Shown here piece by piece: positions 12,558-14,852 of a stretch of DNA of 14,852 nucleotides. The notes below the pieces were generated by a model. That model searched no databases and was not told where the DNA came from. It saw only the letters and a program-made list of their open reading frames with translations. Made by a program: the position numbers and the translations under genes. Location: the NCBI GenBank assembly GCA_905216045.1, contig CAJMSL010000037.1, positions 1-14,852 on the forward strand. The letters are read 5' to 3'. Source of the stretch: an uncultured bacterium. GTDB lineage: Bacteria; Actinomycetota; Coriobacteriia; Coriobacteriales; Coriobacteriaceae. How positions within the stretch are numbered: the first letter of the stretch is position 1; every line of letters begins with the position of its first letter.

Positions 12558-13484
12558 ATGCATTCTCCCCATCAACGCGACGCGCATCCACAGCCGGTGT
12601 GCAGCCGTCGTATCTTCTTAGGCAGTGCGTTTGCTGCGAGCGCTTCCGTCGTCGCCGGCGCACTTGCCGGTTGCCAGCGCCCATCCACGCTGGAAGTGGT
12701 CCAGCCCACGACGGGCGGCGGTCGCGACGACCTGTCCGATTCCGTGATCGGCAAGGACAAGATCCGCATCGGCATGGAGGCGGCCTACGCCCCGTACAAC
12801 TGGCAGGTCTCCGAAGCCAGCAAGTACACTATCCCCATCGACAACGTGCAGGGCGCCTATGCCGATGGTTACGACGTGCAGATCGCCAAGATCGTCTGCA
12901 AGGCCCTCGGTGGCGAGCCCGTTGCCGTCAAGCAGAGCTTCTCGGGTCTTATCGATTCGCTCAACAACGGCCAGATCGACCTCATCATTGCCGGCATGAG
13001 CGCCACGCCCGAGCGCGAGGAGTCCGTCGGCTTTTCCGACCCGTACTTCATTGGCTACTTTGGCCTGTTCGTAAAAGAGGGCTCGCCCTACCAAAATGCG
13101 ACCAAGCTCAGCGACTTTAGCGGCGCAACGGTCCTCGGCCAAAAGGACACCATGCTCGACACCGTCATCGACGAGATCCCGGGCGTTGTCCACAAGAACC
13201 CGGTCGATTCGGTCCCCACGGTGTTTTCGAACCTGCTGCAGGGCACCTGCGACGCCGTGACCTACAATACCGAGAACGAGAAGGGCTATATGGCCCAAAA
13301 CCCGGGTATCGTGCCGATTCGATTTGCCGAGGGCGAGGGCTTTAAGCAGGAAGTCACGGCAAACGTCGGCTGCCGCAAGGGCTCGGACAAGCTGCTTAAG
13401 CTCATCGACAAGACACTCAAGGGCATTAGCCAAGAGGAGCGCGACCAAATGTGGGACGCGTGCCTCGACCGTCAGCCGGCATAG
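12558..13484 (+). CDS. Amino-acid ABC transporter substrate-binding lipoprotein (SBP_bac_3)
   Basis: 308-residue extracellular binding protein of the polar amino-acid type, captured on the membrane as a lipoprotein. The N-terminus has a twin-arginine motif SRRIFL (16-21), a hydrophobic stretch and the lipobox ALAGC (Cys39), so export by Tat followed by lipidation is likely. The mature part has the family-3 signature: IRIGMEAAYAPYNW at the start, QSFSGLIDSLNNGQIDLIIAG, and MSATPEREESVGFSDPYF with the ligand-contacting Arg. The ligand cannot be fixed beyond polar amino acid. ATG 12558 is used, with AGGGAAGG 6 nt upstream; the frame extends 29 codons further without support. The permease follows after 9 nt. 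Confidence 0.92.
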   Translation: MHSPHQRDAHPQPVCSRRIFLGSAFAASASVVAGALAGCQRPSTLEVVQPTTGGGRDDLSDSVIGKDKIRIGMEAAYAPYNWQVSEASKYTIPIDNVQGAYADGYDVQIAKIVCKALGGEPVAVKQSFSGLIDSLNNGQIDLIIAGMSATPEREESVGFSDPYFIGYFGLFVKEGSPYQNATKLSDFSGATVLGQKDTMLDTVIDEIPGVVHKNPVDSVPTVFSNLLQGTCDAVTYNTENEKGYMAQNPGIVPIRFAEGEGFKQEVTANVGCRKGSDKLLKLIDKTLKGISQEERDQMWDACLDRQPA

Positions 13485-13493
13485 GGAGGCAGC

Positions 13494-14642
13494 ATGAAAA
13501 CCATCAATCGCCTGGCCTCCTTTATCAAGGCCGACCACCGTTATGTATACCTGGGCACGAGCGTCATCGCGGCGCTCGGCCTGGCGTTTAGCCAGCGCAA
13601 CCCCACGCCGATGAGTTTCTTGGCGCCTACGGGCGTGTTCCAAGACTGCCTCTGGGCAATCCTTTGGGCCTGGCTCGTCGTGTCGGCGGCGGCGCTGGTC
13701 ACCAAGCTCATGCACTGGAACGACTATCGCGAAAAGTCGCCGTTCGCATCCGAGCGTTTCCGCCGCGGCGCGCGCCTGGGTAGCTATGTTGTGGTCGCCA
13801 TCGCAGCGATCTTTTTCGTGGACCGCTGCATCATGTCGTTTATCGACCTGGTGCAGGTGAGCATTGTCTCGGATTCCAACCCCAGCGACTTTTTGTCGAG
13901 CCTGGTCTACATGACCTACAAGAGCGGCGACTTCTTCATCCGCGGCATCGAGATCACCATCGCGCTTGCCACCTTCGGCACTGTCATCGCATTCTTCCTG
14001 GCACTGCTCTTTGTGTTCCTGCGTATTCAGACGTTCGACCGCGTGGATAACGACCTGGTGCGCTTCTTTAAGAGTATCGGCCGCGGCTTTGCGACCGTCT
14101 ACTCCACCATCGTGCGCGGCACGCCCATGATGGTCCAGTGTCTGCTCATCTATTACGCGGGCTTCACCGTTTTGCGCGGCATGGGCTTCGAGACCGCTCA
14201 GGCCAACCAGATTTGGAGCACCTTCACCGCCGGCCTCGTTACCATCTCGCTCAACTCCACCGCCTACATGATGGAGGTCCTGCGCGGCGGCATCGAGTCC
14301 ATCGATCCCGGCCAGGCCGAGGCAGCACGCTCGCTGGGCCTGTCGCAGTGGCAAGCCATGCGCAAAGTCGTGTTCCCCCAGGGCATTATAAACGCGATTC
14401 CGGCGCTCACCAACGAGCTCATCATCAACATCAAGGATTCGTCGGTGCTCTCGGTTATCGGCGTGTTCGACCTCATGTACGCCACCACCACCGTCGCCGG
14501 CGTGTACTACCGCCAGATGGAGGTCTACTGCGTGGCGCTCGTGGTCTACCTGATCCTGACGCTCGTGGCGAGCCGCCTGCTCGAGGCCTTTGGCAAAAAG
14601 CTCGGCGCCGAGGCTCCGGTCACGCTGCCCAGCTCCAACTAG
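13494..14642 (+). CDS. Polar amino-acid ABC transporter permease (HisM/GlnP type)
   Basis: 382-residue inner-membrane permease that partners the upstream binding protein and downstream ATPase. The conserved domain is about 150-370: GIEITIALATFGTVIAF, YSTIVRGTPMMVQ, NSTAYMMEVLRGGI and the cytoplasmic EAA loop around GQAEAARSLGLSQW (273-286), which docks the ATPase. Typical relatives have about 220 residues. Here about 145 extra N-terminal residues carry two or three additional hydrophobic segments (about 18-32, 52-70, 97-110) and a basic linker. GGAGG is 4 nt before the ATG. The gene lies 9 nt after the binding protein and 22 nt before the ATPase gene, so this is one operon. Confidence 0.92.
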   Translation: MKTINRLASFIKADHRYVYLGTSVIAALGLAFSQRNPTPMSFLAPTGVFQDCLWAILWAWLVVSAAALVTKLMHWNDYREKSPFASERFRRGARLGSYVVVAIAAIFFVDRCIMSFIDLVQVSIVSDSNPSDFLSSLVYMTYKSGDFFIRGIEITIALATFGTVIAFFLALLFVFLRIQTFDRVDNDLVRFFKSIGRGFATVYSTIVRGTPMMVQCLLIYYAGFTVLRGMGFETAQANQIWSTFTAGLVTISLNSTAYMMEVLRGGIESIDPGQAEAARSLGLSQWQAMRKVVFPQGIINAIPALTNELIINIKDSSVLSVIGVFDLMYATTTVAGVYYRQMEVYCVALVVYLILTLVASRLLEAFGKKLGAEAPVTLPSSN

Positions 14643-14664
14643 GCTTAGGACGAGGAGAATCATC

Positions 14665-14852
14665 ATGGCAGATACCGCCATTACCGGCGTTGCGGCCGCC
14701 GCACAGACCAATGAGCCGCTCATCCGCGTCGAGGGCCTGCGCAAGAGCTTCGGCTCGCTCGAGGTACTCAAGGGCATCGACCTGTCCGTTTACCCCGGCG
14801 AGGTCGTCACCATTATCGGAGCCTCTGGTTCGGGTAAGTCGACCTTCCTGCG
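14665..14852 (+). CDS. Amino-acid ABC transporter ATPase, N-terminal part (runs off right edge)
   Basis: An open frame from ATG 14665 continues to the window end: 62 whole codons. After a short Ala-rich leader it reads LIRVEGLRKSFGSLEVLKGI and then VVTIIGASGSGKSTFL, with Walker A GASGSGKST at 52-60. This matches the start of GlnQ/HisP-type ATPases that energise polar amino-acid importers. The signature and Walker B motifs are beyond the edge. GAGGAG (14652-14657) lies 7 nt upstream. Third gene of the transporter operon, 22 nt after the permease. Confidence 0.93.
   Translation, partial: MADTAITGVAAAAQTNEPLIRVEGLRKSFGSLEVLKGIDLSVYPGEVVTIIGASGSGKSTFL

Noticed and set aside
12618..14777. 719-codon minus-strand open frame opposite the ABC transporter genes
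   Set aside because: The plus strand encodes clear binding-protein, permease and ATPase motifs. The antisense frame is a by-product of GC-rich codon bias and has no recognisable domain.
1..14852. tRNA or rRNA genes
   Set aside because: No tRNA cloverleaf or rRNA-like conserved sequence was noticed by eye on either strand; a covariance-model scan was not possible here.

Overview
The window looks like a chromosomal segment of a GC-rich, gut-type actinobacterium of the class Coriobacteriia, most likely Collinsella or a close relative. This rests on gene content and order, strong Shine-Dalgarno sites, and short intergenic palindromes that recur within the window. The genus is inferred, not proven by any marker gene.

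Layout: (1) The left edge holds the 5' part of an uncharacterised minus-strand gene (1-522), then about 295 bp of inverted repeats. (2) 818-6711 is a vitamin B6 block. The MocR-type regulator PdxR is divergent from pdxS-pdxT (PLP synthase); pdxK (pyridoxal/pyridoxamine kinase) and a small Cys-rich TIGR04076-like gene follow on the same strand. Synthesis from ribose 5-phosphate, glyceraldehyde 3-phosphate and glutamine, salvage, and regulation therefore sit together. (3) Between pdxT and pdxK lies a complete IS110-type insertion sequence (about 4012-5424), with higher GC than its surroundings. (4) 6896-8257 is an AAA/DUF4143 ATPase gene broken by one in-frame TAG and preceded by three repeats on an exact 33-bp period. 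(5) A minus-strand pair encodes an MFS exporter and a low-molecular-weight protein tyrosine phosphatase. (6) On the plus strand come an acidic single-pass membrane protein, a LacX-like aldose 1-epimerase family protein, and a polar amino-acid ABC transporter: Tat-type lipoprotein binding protein, permease, and an ATPase cut by the right edge.

The main discovery is in the 250-bp leader of the IS110 element. It can be folded by hand into a 5' stem-loop region followed by two GC-stem internal loops. The first loop holds 7-8 nt matches to the two genomic flanks, and the second holds 6-7 nt matches to the two IS ends. All four have the polarity and order expected of the target- and donor-binding loops of an IS110 bridge RNA, and they agree on a single core dinucleotide, CA. 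The element sits in a small palindromic intergenic repeat; a related copy without an insertion lies at 12384-12439.

Second theme: the intergenic regions are crowded with long palindromes of several families (aatgtgacaaag..., gagcgtggattttctccc..., tagtcgtt..., aagtgagtagactttt). Some sit where terminators belong. Others lie between divergent promoters, where termination cannot be their role.
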